From Streptomyces tuirus (GTDB lineage: Bacteria; Actinomycetota; Actinomycetes; Streptomycetales; Streptomycetaceae), in assembly GCA_018195615.1 (NCBI GenBank), contig JAGTPG010000002.1, positions 806,001 through 870,000 of the forward strand: a DNA stretch of 64,000 bases, given 5' to 3'. Positions within the stretch are counted from its first letter, which is position 1, and each line of letters opens with the position of its first letter. Below are positions 25,790-34,755 of this stretch, piece after piece. The notes beneath the pieces are model-generated. The model made no database searches. It was not told the DNA's origin and saw nothing but the letters and a program-made list of their open reading frames with translations. Made by a program: the position numbers and the translations under genes.

Positions 25790-27457
25790 TCAGGCGTCGG
25801 GGGCCGCGTGGACCCGCTGGCCCTCGACGAAGGTCTGCAGCACGCGCGTGGCGGCGATCTCCTCGGGCGGGCCGGCGAACGGATCACGGTCCAGGACGAC
25901 GAGGTCGGCCGACTTGCCGATGGTGATGCTGCCGGTGGTGCCGTCGAGGTGGTTCACATAGGCGCTGCCCGCCGTGTAGGCGGCGATGGCGGTCCCCAGG
26001 TCGAGGCGCTGCTCCGGGAGGAAGGCCGGCGTGCCGTCGGGTGCGTCGGGCGTGATCCGGTTGACGGCGACATGGATGGCCTGGAGCGGGTCGGGACTGC
26101 TGACCGGCCAGTCGCTGCCGGCGGCGAGGGTCGCGCCCGCCCGCAGCAGATCACCGAAGGGGTACTGCCACGCGCCGCGTTCGGCGCCGAGGAAGGGCAG
26201 GGTCAGTTCGTCCATCTGCGGTTCGTGCGCGGCCCAGAGCATCTGGAGGTTGGCGCTCGCGCCCAGGGCACGGAAGCGCGGAACGTCCTGGGGGTGGACG
26301 ACCTGGAGGTGCGCCAGGTGGTGCCGGGTGTCGCACCGTCCGTTGGCGGTACGGGCGGCCTCCACGGCGTCGAGCGCCTCCCGTACGGCCCGGTCGCCGA
26401 GCGCGTGGAAGTGGACCTGGAAGCCGATCCCGTCGAGCGCGGTGACGTACTTCCTCAGCTCCCCCGGCTCGACGAAGCTGATGCCGCTGTTGTCCGAGGC
26501 GCAGCCGCAGCCGGTCAGATACGGGGCGAGCAGGGCGGCAGTGTGGTTCTCGGCGATGCCGTCCTGCATGATCTTCACGGTCGTGGCGCGGAACCGGCCC
26601 CGGCTCGACTCCGCCCGTCGGGCGTCCAGTTCGGGAATCTGCTCGGCACCCCGCTCGCGGTCCCACCACAGGGCGCCGACGACCCGGGCGGTGAGCAGCC
26701 CCCGGTCCACAGCGGTCCGGTAGCTGGGCGCCGGGTCGGTCATGTTGGCGTAGGCGCCGACGATGGCGTCCTGCCAGGCGGTGACGCCGTGGGAGTGCAG
26801 CACGGCCTGGGCCCGGAGCAGGGCGGCGAGTTGTTCCTCCGGCGTGGGCTCCGGCACCAGTTTGCCGACCAGGTGGACCGCGCCCTCCTGGAGCATGCCG
26901 GTGGGGTTCCCGGCGGCGTCGCGCTCGATGCGGCCGTCGGCGGGGTCGGGGGTACGGGCGTCGATGCCCGCGCGCTCCATTGCCCGGCTGTTGACCCAGG
27001 CGCCGTGGTGGTCGCGGTTGGGCAGGAAGACGGGGCGGTCCGGGACGATCGCGTCGAGGGCGGCGGCGGTGGGCGTGCCGCCGGGGAAGGCCTCCAGGGA
27101 CCAGCCGCCGCCGGTGATCCATTCGGCCTCCGGGTGGTGGTCCGCGTAGGCCTTGATCCTGCGCAGGTACTCGCCCGGGTCGACGGTGTCGGCGAGATGG
27201 CACAGGCCGAGTTCGAGCCCCGCGCCCTGGGGGTGGACGTGGGCGTCCTGGAAGCCGGGCAGCAGCAGCTTCCCGGCCAGGTCGACGACCTCGGTGTCCG
27301 GCCCGATCAGCTCGCGCACCTCGTCGTGGCCGACGGCGGCGATCCGCCCGCCGCGCACGGCCACGGCGGTGGCGCGGCTGCCGGCGGGGTCGACGGTGTG
27401 CACGGTGCCGCCGGCCAGGACGAGGTCGGCGGGTCCCGTGGCCTGGGGGTGTGACAT
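25790..27457 (-). CDS. YtcJ-like amidohydrolase
   Basis: A metal-dependent hydrolase of about 555 residues in the amidohydrolase superfamily. It has LPGFQDAHVHPQGAGLELG (first metal His pair), FHALGDRAVREALDAVEAA, a HHLAHLQVVHPQDV metal block, AAGSDWPVSSPDPLQAIHVAV with the catalytic Asp, and the end domain IGKSADLVVLDRDPF. The ATG at 27457 is preferred to the one at 27472 because GGAG lies about 11 bases upstream of it. It follows the APC permease closely (stop 27478), so the pair probably takes up and hydrolyses an amide, N-acyl or cyclic substrate under TetR control. Confidence 0.87.
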   Translation of the reverse strand: MSHPQATGPADLVLAGGTVHTVDPAGSRATAVAVRGGRIAAVGHDEVRELIGPDTEVVDLAGKLLLPGFQDAHVHPQGAGLELGLCHLADTVDPGEYLRRIKAYADHHPEAEWITGGGWSLEAFPGGTPTAAALDAIVPDRPVFLPNRDHHGAWVNSRAMERAGIDARTPDPADGRIERDAAGNPTGMLQEGAVHLVGKLVPEPTPEEQLAALLRAQAVLHSHGVTAWQDAIVGAYANMTDPAPSYRTAVDRGLLTARVVGALWWDRERGAEQIPELDARRAESSRGRFRATTVKIMQDGIAENHTAALLAPYLTGCGCASDNSGISFVEPGELRKYVTALDGIGFQVHFHALGDRAVREALDAVEAARTANGRCDTRHHLAHLQVVHPQDVPRFRALGASANLQMLWAAHEPQMDELTLPFLGAERGAWQYPFGDLLRAGATLAAGSDWPVSSPDPLQAIHVAVNRITPDAPDGTPAFLPEQRLDLGTAIAAYTAGSAYVNHLDGTTGSITIGKSADLVVLDRDPFAGPPEEIAATRVLQTFVEGQRVHAAPDA

Positions 27458-27477
27458 GCGGAAGAGCTCCATGGGGG

Positions 27478-28982
27478 TCAGACCGCGGTGCGGTCCATCG
27501 GGAGGGTGAGGGCCTCGGCGTCGGTACCGCGGCCGGTGGTGAAGTACGGCGCGTGTCTGACGTACTTGGCGACGGCGGCCATGCCGAGGCCGGCCAGCAC
27601 GATCACGGCCGGCAGCGAGAACATGAACCAGCCGTTGTCCGGGGAGAGTTCGAAGTGGTCGGTCATGGTCAGGTAGGAGTATCCGAGGTAGCCGCCGAGG
27701 CCCAGCAGGACCAGCCCGGACAGGGCGGGCACGCCGACGGCGAGCAGTGCCTCCTGGGTCCCGCGTGCCGCGCGGAACGGAAGCGCACGGCGCAGGCGAG
27801 CGCGGTGAGGCCGTAGTAGAGGGCGACGATCAGGCCGATGGCGTTGACGGCGGCCAGCAGCATGTCGCTCAGCTCGGGGAGGGCGACGGCGAGCAGGGCG
27901 ATCACGCCGGCGATGGCCATGACGACGACCGTCCCGACGGCGGGGGTGCCGTACCGCGGGTGGATCCGGGTCCACAGCGGGCCCATGGTACGGTCGCGGC
28001 CCATGGCGAGCAGCCCGCGCGCGGTGGGGATCAGGGTGGCCTGCACGGAGGCGACGGCGGAGAACATCAGCGCGACCAGGGGAAGGGTCGCCCAGGGTTC
28101 GGCGGCCAGCTTCTGTCCGAGGTACGGAAGGGCCTGTGGGCCGTTGCGGACGAGTTCGGCGAGGCTCATCTCCCGCTGGAAGGCGACCGAGGCGAACAGG
28201 AACAGACCGAGCATCGCGAAGAGGGCGATGAAGCCGCCCCGGGCCGAGTCGCCCGGCTTCCGGGTCTCCTCGGTGACGCTGAAGGCCGCGTCCCATCCCC
28301 AGAAGAAGAACACCGCGAGGACCAGGCCCTGGGCGAATGCGGTGCCGTCGGGGATCTCGAAGGGGTTGAACCAGGACAGCGAGACGGCCTGGTCGCCGGT
28401 GACCAGGGCCCAGCCGCAGAAGCCCAGCAGCACCGCGTACTCGAAGACCAGCAGGGCGAACTGGAAACGGGTGGTGGCTCGCATCCCGGTGACGGTCAGG
28501 GCCGTGAGGGCGAGCAGGACCACCAGCCCCACCGCCGTGCTGATGGCGGTGGACGACGGATCGAGGGTGATGCCGGCGAGGGTGTGCAGGCCGGTCCGGT
28601 TGGCGAAGATCAGGACGACCGAGCCCATGATCGCGCTGGTGTAGGCGCAGAAGATGACCGAACCGACCAGGGTGACCCAGCCGGTCAGGAAGCCGGGCCA
28701 GGGGCCGAGGGACTTGCCGACCCACACGTAGCCGTTGCCGCAGTTGGGTTCGGAGCGGTTGAGACGGGCGTAGGCGGTGGCGATGCCGAGCACCGGCAGG
28801 AACGCCAGCAGCAGGAGCGCCGGGGCATGGAGCCCCACGATGGACGCGATCGTGCCCATGCCGATGGCGATGCTGGTGGTGGCGGCGGTGCTGGAGGCGG
28901 CGAGGGCGACGCCGTCGACGACGCCTAGGGAACGGCGCAGGGCGGGGCGTGGCCCGGTGGACGGGCTCGGTGCGGACGACAT
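27478..28982 (-). CDS. APC-family amino acid permease, one apparent frameshift
   Basis: A membrane transporter of about 501 residues, with eleven to twelve hydrophobic segments. It opens RRSLGVVDGVALAASSTAAT and has the LNRSEPNCGNGYVWVGKSLG block, VFFFWGWDAAFSVTEETRKPG and ATLIPTARGLLAMGRDR, all typical of amino acid-polyamine-organocation carriers. The frame breaks at about 27768-27769 (plus strand CC where CCC restores RARGTQEALLAVG). The ATG at 28982 is preferred to a longer start because it follows GGAGCCC. It precedes the amidohydrolase gene and is divergent from the TetR gene. Confidence 0.85.
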
Positions 28983-29054
28983 GGAGGGCTCCTCGGGGCG
29001 AGGGAAGGGAAGAGCCGCGCGGGAATGCGATGGAACAGCCGAGGTCCCCATTGC

Positions 29055-29069
29055 GTCAATCCTGTTGAC
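29055..29069. promoter_or_regulatory. Inverted repeat in the permease/TetR divergent promoter
   Basis: GTCAA-TCCTG-TTGAC is a perfect 5-bp inverted repeat with a 5-bp centre, in the 155-bp gap between divergent genes. TTGACA (29065-29070) could also be a -35 for the TetR gene. It is a plausible TetR operator controlling both sides. Confidence 0.5.
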
Positions 29070-29137
29070 ATAAGGCGGCCGGGCCCGTTCCCTGAGTGGC
29101 TGAGCAGACGGTCGGCCAGTACGAGAGGAGCCCGGTC

Positions 29138-29833
29138 ATGTCCACCCGTGTCCCGCAGGAACGCAGACGCCGGCGGCCCACCCGCTCCGGGGTCCTGCTG
29201 TCGGAGGACCTGATCGTGACGACCGCCCTGCGGCTGATCGGCGAGCACGGCCCCGAGGCGCTGAACGTGCGCCGGCTCGGTTCGGCCCTGGGGTGCGACC
29301 CGAGCGCCCTGTACAGGTACTTCCACGGCACCGACGACCTGGTGCTCGCCATCGCCGACCGGATCATCGGCGACGCCATGGCGGGTTTCGTCCCCGGGGA
29401 CGACTGGGTGGCCTCCCTGCGCGAGATGGCCCTGCGGGTCCGCGCCGGATACCTCGCCCACCCCCGCGCGGCCGCCCTCGCCGCCCACCGGGTGACCCGG
29501 CGCGGGAACGAGATCCAGGCCGTGGAGACGGGGATCGGCCTGCTGCTCTCGGCGGGTTTCGAGCCGGCCCGCGCCGCGCGGCTCTACCTGGCCTTCATCG
29601 ACACCGTCCTCAGCCACGCCGCCGCGGACGCCGCGTTCGAGGCACTGCCGCGACAGCGGCGCGAGGCCGATCACCGGGCCTGGCGGAACGTCTACCAGGG
29701 CTTGGACCCGGCGAGGTACCCGGCACTCACCGCGGTCCGCCCCGAGCTGCCGTCGATGGCGGACAGCTCCTTCGAGGAGGCGGTGGACCTGATGCTGGAG
29801 GCACTGGCGGCGCGGGCCCCGGACGGGCGCTGA
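29138..29833 (+). CDS. TetR-family transcriptional regulator
   Basis: A 231-residue repressor. The N-terminal helix-turn-helix has LIGEHGPEALNVRRLGSALG, then CDPSALYRYFHGTDDLVLAI. The C-terminal ligand domain resembles the TetR_C class with HAAADAAFEALP. The ATG at 29138 follows GAGAGGAG. It is divergent from the APC permease/amidohydrolase operon, so it is the likely regulator of that module. The ligand is unknown. Confidence 0.9.
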   Translation: MSTRVPQERRRRRPTRSGVLLSEDLIVTTALRLIGEHGPEALNVRRLGSALGCDPSALYRYFHGTDDLVLAIADRIIGDAMAGFVPGDDWVASLREMALRVRAGYLAHPRAAALAAHRVTRRGNEIQAVETGIGLLLSAGFEPARAARLYLAFIDTVLSHAAADAAFEALPRQRREADHRAWRNVYQGLDPARYPALTAVRPELPSMADSSFEEAVDLMLEALAARAPDGR

Positions 29834-30064
29834 GACACCGGGGCGTACCGGCCTCGGCTCGCCCGCACCGGCGCCGGGTCGACGCCCGGCAGGGCGGGTG
29901 ACAGCCCTCAGCCCTCCGCGCACCCCCTACCGGCAACAGGTCGACGCTGACGGGCCACGGCCGGCCTCGTCTCCGCAGGTAGGTGATCGGCACCCCGCAT
30001 CGGGGTACCCGGGGCCTCGCCCGATCTGATCAACGGGCTCAGCCATGGAGAAGGAGGCAGACCC

Positions 30065-30943
30065 GTGACCGAACAGCAGCACCCCGGCGAGCAGCACCCC
30101 ACCCCGGAGTTTCCCTCCCAGGACCAGCCGCACCCGGGCTGGACCGGCCCGATGGACCCGCCCCCGGACCACGGCGAGGAGTCCTACCGGGGCAGTGGCC
30201 GGCTGACCGACCGCAAGGCCGTGATCACCGGCGGGGACTCCGGGATCGGCCGCGCGGTGGCTCTCGCGTTCGCGCGTGAGGGAGCCGATGTGCTCTTCAC
30301 CCATCTGGACGACGAGAAGGACGACGCCGCCGAGACCGCCCGACTGGTCGAGGAGGCCGGCCGGCGTGCCGTGCCCGTCTCCTGCGACGTACGGGAGGAG
30401 GCGAACTGCCGGGCGCTGATCGACCGTGCCGTCGAGGAGTTCGGCCGGATCGACGTCCTGGTGAACAACGCGGCGTACCAGATGTCGCAGCCCGACGGCA
30501 TCGAGTCGATCTCCACCGAGCAGTTCGACCGGGTGATGCGCACCAACCTGTACGGCATGTTCTGGCTGTGCAAGCTGGCGCTGCCGCACATGCGGGAGGG
30601 CGGCAGCATCATCAACTCCACGTCGGTGCAGGCCTACAAGCCCAGCCCGCACCTGCTGGACTACGCGACGACGAAGGGCGCGATCGTCACCTTCACGCAG
30701 GGGCTGGCGCAGATGCTGATCGACAAGGGCATCCGCGTCAACGCGGTGGCACCAGGCCCGGTGTGGACGCCGCTGATCCCGGCGACGCTGCCGGACACGC
30801 AGACTTTCGGCAAGCAGGCGCCCATCGGGCGGCCCGCGCAGCCGGCCGAGATGGCTCCGGCGTACGTCTTCCTCGCCTCCCAGGAGGCGTCGTACATCAC
30901 GGCCGAGATCGTCAACGCGACGGGCGGGACACCGCTGCCGTAG
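30065..30943 (+). CDS. SDR-family oxidoreductase (general-stress type)
   Basis: A 292-residue short-chain dehydrogenase. The first 45 residues are rich in Pro, Gln and Asp, as in the YhdF/GSP39-like stress subgroup. The cofactor motif is VITGGDSGIGRAVALAF, with VNNAAYQ, catalytic Ser in INSTSVQAY and Tyr-x3-Lys in YATTKGA. The C-terminal NATGGTPLP end is typical of the group. The GTG start follows GGAGGCAG. A GGGTAC word at 30003-30008 resembles a stress-sigma -10, but the matching -35 is weak. Confidence 0.9.
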   Translation: MTEQQHPGEQHPTPEFPSQDQPHPGWTGPMDPPPDHGEESYRGSGRLTDRKAVITGGDSGIGRAVALAFAREGADVLFTHLDDEKDDAAETARLVEEAGRRAVPVSCDVREEANCRALIDRAVEEFGRIDVLVNNAAYQMSQPDGIESISTEQFDRVMRTNLYGMFWLCKLALPHMREGGSIINSTSVQAYKPSPHLLDYATTKGAIVTFTQGLAQMLIDKGIRVNAVAPGPVWTPLIPATLPDTQTFGKQAPIGRPAQPAEMAPAYVFLASQEASYITAEIVNATGGTPLP

Positions 30944-31007
30944 GCATCTCGGCCGCCGTCGTGAATCCCTGAGCCTCGAGCGCGCTCCATGCGGCAGACT
31001 CGGCGTC

Positions 31008-31736
31008 ATGGAGACCGCCGACTTCCTGGAAGCACTGGAGACAGAGGGCCGGTTGCTGGCCGCGGCCGCCGGGGAGGCCGGGACGGACGCCAAGGTGCCG
31101 ACCTGCCCGTCGTGGCAGGTACGCGACCTGTTGCGGCACACGGGGGCGGTGCACCGCTGGGCCGCGTCGTACGTCGCGGAGGGGCACGCCGAGCGCCGCC
31201 CCCTGAGTGAACCCACCGACATCGACGGCGCGGAGCTCGTGGCCTGGTATCGCGACAGCCATCGTCATCTCGTCGATACGCTGGCCGGCGCCGCGCCCGA
31301 CGTGGAGTGCTGGGCCTTCCTGCCCGCGCCGTCCCCGCTGGCCTTCTGGGCCCGCCGGCAGGCGCACGAGACGGCCGTGCACCGCTTCGACGCGGAATCC
31401 GCGCGCGGCGGCGAACCGAGCGCGGTCACCCCGGAGTTCGCGACCGACGGCATCGACGAACTGCTGCGCGGCTTCCACGCCCGCTCCCGGAGCCGGGTCC
31501 GCACCGCCGAGCCGCGCGTCCTGCACGTGCGCACGGACGACACGGGCGCGGTGTGGACCGTACGGCTGTCTCCCGAACCACCCGTGACCACCCGGGGCGC
31601 GTCCGGGGAGGCCGAGTGCGAACTGGCCGGTCCTGCACAGCAGTTGTACTTCGCGCTGTGGAACCGGGTCGCGCTGCCGAAGGCCTCGGGCGACCAGGCG
31701 CTCGCCACGCTGTGGCGGGAGGCGTCGGCGATCTGA
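31008..31736 (+). CDS. Maleylpyruvate isomerase family, mycothiol-dependent enzyme
   Basis: A 242-residue protein with the DinB-like four-helix MDMPI_N domain and a short C-terminal domain. The metal-binding His residues are suggested by LLRHTGAVHRWAASYV and ARRQAHETAVHRFDAE. CPSWQVRDLLRHTG is a family signature. Such proteins conjugate or isomerise substrates with mycothiol, the actinobacterial thiol, but most members have unknown substrates. It lies 64 bp after the SDR gene and 20 bp before the end of the convergent MarR gene. Confidence 0.85.
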   Translation: METADFLEALETEGRLLAAAAGEAGTDAKVPTCPSWQVRDLLRHTGAVHRWAASYVAEGHAERRPLSEPTDIDGAELVAWYRDSHRHLVDTLAGAAPDVECWAFLPAPSPLAFWARRQAHETAVHRFDAESARGGEPSAVTPEFATDGIDELLRGFHARSRSRVRTAEPRVLHVRTDDTGAVWTVRLSPEPPVTTRGASGEAECELAGPAQQLYFALWNRVALPKASGDQALATLWREASAI

Positions 31737-31756
31737 GGCCCGGTTCCGGAACGGGC

Positions 31757-32152
31757 TCAGTCGTCCATGAGCATCCGCGCCAGCACCGCGCGCTGCACGG
31801 GAAGCGTCTCGCCGTGCAGCGCGCGTCCCTTCGCGGTGAGCGCGACCTTCACGCCCCGCCGGTCCTCGGAGCACATGCCGCGCTCGACGAGTTCTTCCTT
31901 CTCCAGCCGGGCGATCAGCCGCGACAGCGCGCTCTGGCTCAGATGCACCCGCTCGGAGATCTCCTGGACGCGGTAGGAAGGCGCGCCGTTCGACGCCCGG
32001 CGCCCGGCGAGGACGTCCAGCACCTCGAAGTCACTGGCGCACAGGCCGTGGCCGTGCAGGGCCCGGTCGAGTTCGCACTGGGTGCGCGCGTGCAGCGCCA
32101 GTATGTCCCGCCACTGTTCCACGAGCGCCTGCTCGGCCTGCTCCGCCGTCAT
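31757..32152 (-). CDS. MarR-family transcriptional regulator
   Basis: A 131-residue regulator (134 residues if the upstream GTG at 32161 is used). The winged helix is visible as VQEISERVHLSQSALSRLIA (helix-turn-helix) and EDRRGVKVALTAKGRALH (wing). CELDRALHGHGLCASDFEVL is the dimer segment, with two Cys that could act as redox sensors. It is divergent from a drug-efflux-like MFS gene, the usual target of MarR proteins. It probably represses that gene from the AT-rich gap at 32162-32238. Confidence 0.9.
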   Translation of the reverse strand: MTAEQAEQALVEQWRDILALHARTQCELDRALHGHGLCASDFEVLDVLAGRRASNGAPSYRVQEISERVHLSQSALSRLIARLEKEELVERGMCSEDRRGVKVALTAKGRALHGETLPVQRAVLARMLMDD

Positions 32153-32197
32153 GCGCGGCACCGTAACAGAGAATCGATTTTATTGCACAAGAATTAA

Positions 32198-32228
32198 ATG
32201 CATTTGCATCGCATGTATACGCATGTAC
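32198..32228. promoter_or_regulatory. AT-rich MarR operator region
   Basis: ATGCA-TT-TGCAT (32198-32209) is a perfect inverted repeat. It is followed by GCATGTATACGCATGTAC (32211-32228), which holds GCATGTA twice. The surrounding 77-bp gap is clearly AT-richer than the rest of the window. It lies between the MarR and MFS genes and fits a MarR-type binding site. Confidence 0.55.
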
Positions 32229-32238
32229 TGTCTCCGGC

Positions 32239-33719
32239 ATGACCTCTCCGCTCAACACCCCCACGTCCGACGGACGTTGGACCCCCCGGCTCTGGGGCAC
32301 CCTGCTGGTGCTCTGCGCCGCGATGTTCCTGGACGCTCTGGACGTCTCCATGGTCGGCGTCGCACTGCCGTCCATCGGCGCCGACCTCGGCCTGTCGACC
32401 TCGGCGCTGCAATGGATCGTCAGCGGCTACATCCTGGGCTACGGCGGCCTGCTGCTGCTCGGCGGCCGGACCGCGGACCTGCTGGGCCGGCGCCAGGTCT
32501 TCCTGGTGGCCCTGGCCGTCTTCGCGCTGGCCTCGCTGCTCGGCGGCGTCGTCGACTCGGGGCCGCTGCTCATCGCCAGCCGCTTCGTCAAGGGCCTGAG
32601 CGCGGCCTTCACGGCCCCCGCCGGCCTGTCGATCATCACCACCACGTTCCCCGAAGGCCCGCTCCGCAACCGCGCGTTGGCCATCTACACCACCTGCGGC
32701 GCCACCGGCTACTCGATGGGACTGGTCTTCTCCGGCCTGCTCACCGAGGCCAGCTGGCGGCTCACGATGCTCCTGCCCGCCCCCATCGCGCTGATCGCCC
32801 TGCTCGTGGGCCTGAAGCTGCTGCCGCGCAGTGAGCGCGAGCGCGGCACGGGCGGCTACGACATTCCCGGTGCCGTCCTCGGCACCGCCTCGATGCTGCT
32901 GCTCGTCTTCACGGTCGTCGAGGCGCCAGAGGTGGGCTGGGGGTCGGCCCGGACCGTCCTGTCCTTCGCCGCCGTGGCGGTGATGCTGGCGGCCTTCGTC
33001 GCCGTCGAGCGCCGCAGCCCCAGCCCGCTGATCCGGCTCGGCGTGCTGCGCTCGGGGCCCCAAGTGCGGGCGCAGCTGGGCGCGTTGACGTTCGTCGGCA
33101 GCTACATCGGCTTCCAGTTCCTGGTCACGCTGTACATGCAGCAGCTGCTCGGCTGGTCCGCGCTGCACACGGCCCTGGCCTTCCTGCCGGCCGGTGCGCT
33201 GGTGGCGCTGTCCGCGACGAAGGTGGGGGCCGTCATCGACCGGTTCGGCACGGCCCGGCTGATCGTGCTCGGCTTCGCCCTGATGGTCGCCGGTTACGTG
33301 CTGTTCCTGCGCATCGACCTGAACCCGGTCTACGCGGCGGTGATCCTGCCGACGATGCTGCTGGTCGGCTCGGGCTTCGCGCTGACCTTCCCGTCCCTCA
33401 ACGTCCAGGCCACCAACGGCGTCGACGAGCACGAGCAGGGCATGGTCTCCGGACTGCTCAACACCTCGGTCCAGGTGGGCGGCGCGATCTTCCTCGCCGT
33501 GGTGACGGCGGTGGTGACCGCGAACGCCCCGAGGGCGGCGCCGTCTCCCCGCAGGCCGTTCTCGACAGCTACCGTCCCGGCCTGACGGTCGTGACGCTGA
33601 TCGCCCTCGCCGGCCTGCTGATCACCCTCACGGGCCTGCGGACCCGCCGGGAACAGCCGTCCGTCGTGGTCGCCAAGTCCACCCCCAGGGATGCGGAGCG
33701 CGTCACCGTACGCGACTAG
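32239..33719 (+). CDS. DHA2-type MFS drug transporter, one apparent frameshift near the end
   Basis: An export carrier of about 493 residues with fourteen predicted membrane segments. It opens LCAAMFLDALDVSMVGVALPSIG, which is the DHA2 start motif D, and has motif A as GGRTADLLGRRQVF and motif C-like GATGYSMGLVFSGLL. The frame breaks in the C4 run at 33527-33530. Adding one C gives NAPEGGAVSPQAVLDSYRPGL and a natural stop at 33717-33719. Without it, the protein would end at 33585 with an unrelated tail. MarR control suggests export of a toxic compound. Confidence 0.88.
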
Positions 33720-33759
33720 GCCGCGTCTGACCATTCCCGTCAGGGGAACGCCTCCGGCC

Positions 33760-33795
33760 GTGCGCCCGGCGGGCTGCCTTGCCCGCCGGGCGCAC
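33760..33795 (+). terminator. Strong hairpin terminator after the MFS gene
   Basis: A perfect 15-bp stem (33760-33774 with 33781-33795) closes a 6-nt loop TGCCTT and is followed by TCCTGTTT. It lies 40 bp after the restored stop of the MFS gene, which supports that stop. Confidence 0.8.
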
Positions 33796-33813
33796 TCCTG
33801 TTTGACTCGCTGT

Positions 33814-34098
33814 ATGACGCATCACGAGGGACGGCGCACTCAGGCCGAACGGGACGCGATCACCGTCGAGATCGGATACGCGCTGTGCAGTGCGGTCTTC
33901 GCGGCGGCGGTCGTCTTCGGGGCCGTGGCCGGGCCCGCGCTGCTCTTCGACCTCCCGGACACGACGGAGCGCCTGCTGCTGCGCGGCGGACTCGTGCTCG
34001 CGCCCGTCCTCTTCGCCGCCCGGGTCGTCAGTGTGCTGGTCCGGTTCCGGTCGGCGGGTCAGCCCAGCCAGCCCGGCCGCACCAGCCCCGACTCGTAG
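33814..34098 (+). CDS. Small membrane protein, DUF6332-like
   Basis: A 94-residue protein with two hydrophobic segments (ALCSAVFAAAVVFGAVAGPA and LVLAPVLFAARVVSVLV). The conserved entry RRTQAERDAITVEIGYAL resembles the DUF6332 family of Streptomyces; this name is from memory. The ATG at 33814 directly starts MTHHEGRR. The function is unknown. Its 3' end overlaps the convergent response regulator by 40 bases. Confidence 0.7.
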   Translation: MTHHEGRRTQAERDAITVEIGYALCSAVFAAAVVFGAVAGPALLFDLPDTTERLLLRGGLVLAPVLFAARVVSVLVRFRSAGQPSQPGRTSPDS

Positions 34099-34724
34099 GC
34101 GAGCACGACCAGTTGGGCCCGGTCGCGGGCGCCGAGCTTCACCATGGTGCGGCTGACGTGGGTCTTGGCGGTGAGCGGGCTGACCACCAGACGGCGGGCG
34201 ATCTCCTCGTTGGACAGACCGATGCCGACCAGGGCCATCACCTCCCGCTCCCGCTCGGTGAGCCGGCCCAGGGCACCGGCCGCCGCCGGTTCCTTGGAAC
34301 GGGCCGCGAACTCGGCGATCAGACGGCGCGTCACACCCGGCGACAGCAGCGCGTCGCCCGCGACCACCGCCCGTACCGCGCGCAGGAGTTCGTCCGGCTC
34401 GGTGTCCTTGACCAGGAAGCCGGAGGCGCCCGAGCGGATCGCCTCGAAGACGTACTCGTCGAGCTCGAAGGTGGTGAGCATGACCACCTTGACGTCCGCG
34501 AGGGCCGGGTCCTCGGTGACCCGGCGGGTCGCGGCCAGGCCGTCGAGCGCGGGCATGCGGATGTCCATCAGGACGACGTCGGGCCGCAGCTCGCGGATCC
34601 GGCGCACGGCCTCCTCGCCGTCGGCGGCCTCGGCGGCCACCTCGATGTCCGGCTGAGCGTCGAGCAGCGCCCGGAACCCCGCCCGGACCAGTGACTGGTC
34701 GTCGGCGAGCAGTACGCGGATCAC
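34059..34724 (-). CDS. NarL/FixJ-family response regulator
   Basis: A 221-residue two-component regulator. The receiver domain has acidic residues in LLADDQSL, the phospho-Asp in DVVLMDIRMPALDG, and Lys in FLVKDTEPDELL. The C-terminal LuxR-type helix-turn-helix reads LTEREREVMALVGIGLSNEEIARRL. It lies 31 bp downstream of its histidine kinase, so the pair is an operon. The regulon is unknown. Confidence 0.93.
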   Translation of the reverse strand: MIRVLLADDQSLVRAGFRALLDAQPDIEVAAEAADGEEAVRRIRELRPDVVLMDIRMPALDGLAATRRVTEDPALADVKVVMLTTFELDEYVFEAIRSGASGFLVKDTEPDELLRAVRAVVAGDALLSPGVTRRLIAEFAARSKEPAAAGALGRLTEREREVMALVGIGLSNEEIARRLVVSPLTAKTHVSRTMVKLGARDRAQLVVLAYESGLVRPGWLG

Positions 34725-34755
34725 CGGACCTCCTCAAGTGGTTGTCTGCTACGGC

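Noticed and set aside
30003..30008. GGGTAC as a stress-sigma promoter of the SDR gene
   Set aside because: The -10-like word is good, but no convincing -35 lies 14-16 bp upstream, so I did not list it as a promoter.
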